Assembly: GCA_021323335.1 (NCBI GenBank)
Contig: JAJTCN010000001.1
Coordinates: 124,001-188,000 of the forward strand
From: Ramlibacter sp.
Lineage (GTDB): Bacteria > Pseudomonadota > Gammaproteobacteria > Burkholderiales > Burkholderiaceae_C
Direction of reading: 5' to 3'
Length of the DNA stretch: 64,000 nt
This document shows, piece after piece, positions 63,801-64,000 of this stretch (positions are counted from its first letter, which is position 1; each line of letters begins with the position of its first letter). The notes under the pieces were generated by a model. The model did not search any database, had not been told where the DNA came from, and worked only from the letters and a program-made list of their open reading frames with translations. The translations under genes were made by a program, and so were the position numbers.

Positions 63801-64000
63801 CTGGACCGAAGGTGTCGCCGAAGACGTCGAGTCGTTCATCGCCTGCGCGGCGCGGCTGGCCGGCGACCTGCCGCGGCTGGCGCAAGTGCGTGCCGGCCTG
63901 CGCGCGCGCATGACCGCATCGCCGCTGCTCGATGGCCGGCGGTTGGCGGCGCAGGTGGAGGCGATGGCCCTCGCCGAACCCATCGCACCGCCCGGGCCGC
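60832..64000 (+). CDS. Large TPR protein with a GT41 (OGT/SPINDLY-like) glycosyltransferase domain, partial
   Basis: The frame from ATG 60832, inside the glycosyltransferase end, stays open for 1056 codons to the window edge, so the C terminus is missing. Residues about 5-680 are TPR-like helical repeats (AEADAVLADAVARWPDYAAT, HWYLGLLRKARGDDASAVAS, LDPANAEALRALGWIALQLG). The last 350 or so residues match the GT41 donor domain: SFGVVARPLRLNDASITAF, VDIVLDTFPGSGGLSLLHPL, MGVPVVTLAGDRAGARQG and LLHAIGWTEGVAED. OGT-like enzymes in bacteria add a sugar to Ser/Thr of proteins. It is translationally coupled to the GT4 gene. The target may be a surface protein. Confidence 0.85.
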   Translation, partial: MRPADNAEALARQAWAAFTRGDLAEACRCAEAASTPAEGPAGARASLGFFLLRAGKLAEADAVLADAVARWPDYAATHWYLGLLRKARGDDASAVASLREALALDDSLDDCAFTLAWLLHDRGELAEAARWAERTFAGGATAGRALQWGWLQQRQGRLRGAIGTYRQGLALAAPGAPEHARLCVHLAQCQAELGELDAARATVQAGLAAHPEDEQLLVEHGWQLRRAGDRATARATLRSLAQREVRDAQAWYLLGLLEHEGGDARAADRALARAHELQPGHPEAMLLRARLQREWSQGEGARWLVDQVLFFHPGHQGAQDQLAQFDLDAGRTREARSWLVPRLRGDGRTVDRWRLLAAACVQRSRPRAALRALRRALRLDPANAEALRALGWIALQLGERDAAVDAVRRLLVGTPDPAAQVQAAFILAECGALAEAAGWAERAVSQWPQSADAWRALSSVRQRQGRTGEAESAVLQALQLAPDSVDALRQLGWVLLAARRPGEAQFAFRRALASSRDPALAQLELGRALHAGGELAQAHAAIRDALARRPDWPPALLLRARLLSEGEAADQAQAVEICEALLRRGVLHSEALQVLLALAAGGVTSAWDACAAVTPGRLSAGLRAAIEAAVHTRGSAHLLALAALARSAFDEDPWFEAAALYAASFDARRSGASLALQARDAYRALKLRTGLTRLQPGPRPDRAVRRPRIAYVAGQLHQPLLRRVLAAHDPGDVDVFLFTSRPAGDLPSHVRVLALDPPTLETSFAAIGIDVAIDAGGLHPMEGQDQLLAAYARRIAPCQVGWLGCWGTSGGLFDVLLADAVSVPADHEPLYEERVVRLAGGQWCWDPPAGAPAVGPLPATLRGEVSFGVVARPLRLNDASITAFARTVAAVPGARIRFIGPVADDRVLCRSILAAMEDAGVAAHRVVFEPRRTPAAYLAWCAEVDIVLDTFPGSGGLSLLHPLWMGVPVVTLAGDRAGARQGASLLHAIGWTEGVAEDVESFIACAARLAGDLPRLAQVRAGLRARMTASPLLDGRRLAAQVEAMALAEPIAPPGP

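Noticed and set aside
60814-63885. A 1023-codon open frame on the minus strand
   Set aside because: It is antisense to the TPR/GT41 gene, and its product is an Arg/Ala/Gly/Gln-rich low-complexity sequence without any domain. Long antisense frames are a by-product of very high GC at third codon positions.

Overview
The window is a high-GC chromosomal segment of a betaproteobacterium, most likely Burkholderiales and probably Comamonadaceae (Ramlibacter/Variovorax-like). The grounds are the base composition, six Bug/TctC periplasmic binding proteins, phthalate-type Rieske oxygenases, and two small secreted proteins that share a TPFVST...SPW/NPW...YNPLA layout. No rRNA, tRNA, CRISPR array, insertion sequence or integrase was recognised.

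Layout. (1) 1-6400 is accessory DNA with visibly lower GC. It holds the tail of a coiled-coil protein, an actin/Hsp70-fold ATPase and a small helical protein in one operon, then a helix-turn-helix protein, a frameshifted PsiF-repeat gene and a eukaryotic-like Ser/Thr kinase. (2) 6413-11291 has a serralysin-type metalloprotease, then a leftward operon of a TPP enzyme, a Bug protein and a VOC protein. (3) 11400-31000 is a large catabolic region for an aromatic acid or ester. It has two Rieske oxygenase alpha subunits, a PDR-type reductase, a LigB-type extradiol dioxygenase, a carboxylesterase, an FAD monooxygenase, an alpha/beta hydrolase, an FAD/NAD disulfide oxidoreductase, five Bug proteins (three in tandem), and IclR and LysR regulators. 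(4) 31088-38701 holds a thioredoxin-like protein divergent from an OmpR-type regulator that lacks the phosphoacceptor aspartate, then a TetR-led five-gene operon (serine hydrolase, acyl-CoA synthetase, DsbA-fold isomerase, DoxX). (5) 38738-50168 is sugar and sugar-acid metabolism. A nine-gene leftward operon (RpiB-type isomerase, GntR, ribokinase, polar-amino-acid-type ABC transporter, COG3618 amidohydrolase, PQQ-type sugar dehydrogenase) is followed by a quinone oxidoreductase/ketopantoate-reductase-like pair and an IlvD/Edd dehydratase. (6) 50282-55842 has a Phd-like antitoxin with a zeta-like toxin, TerC, pirin, DoxX, a LysR gene, RlpA and small secreted proteins. (7) 55949-64000 is a surface module: a beta-helix lipoprotein, a TPR/beta-barrel outer-membrane protein, a FecR-domain protein, a GT4 glycosyltransferase and a large TPR/GT41 protein cut by the window edge.

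How the genes work together. The aromatic region reads as uptake or sensing (Bug proteins), ester cleavage, ring hydroxylation (Rieske plus reductase, or the flavin monooxygenase) and meta ring cleavage (LigB). Its two divergent promoter regions share a TGGAA...TTGAT-N4-ATCAA element, and an IclR-type palindrome precedes the first Bug-Rieske pair. The sugar region reads as periplasmic oxidation to a lactone, lactone hydrolysis, aldonate dehydration and pentose-phosphate entry, with a GntR-type palindrome at its head. Functions are inferred from visible motifs and gene order; no database search was run.
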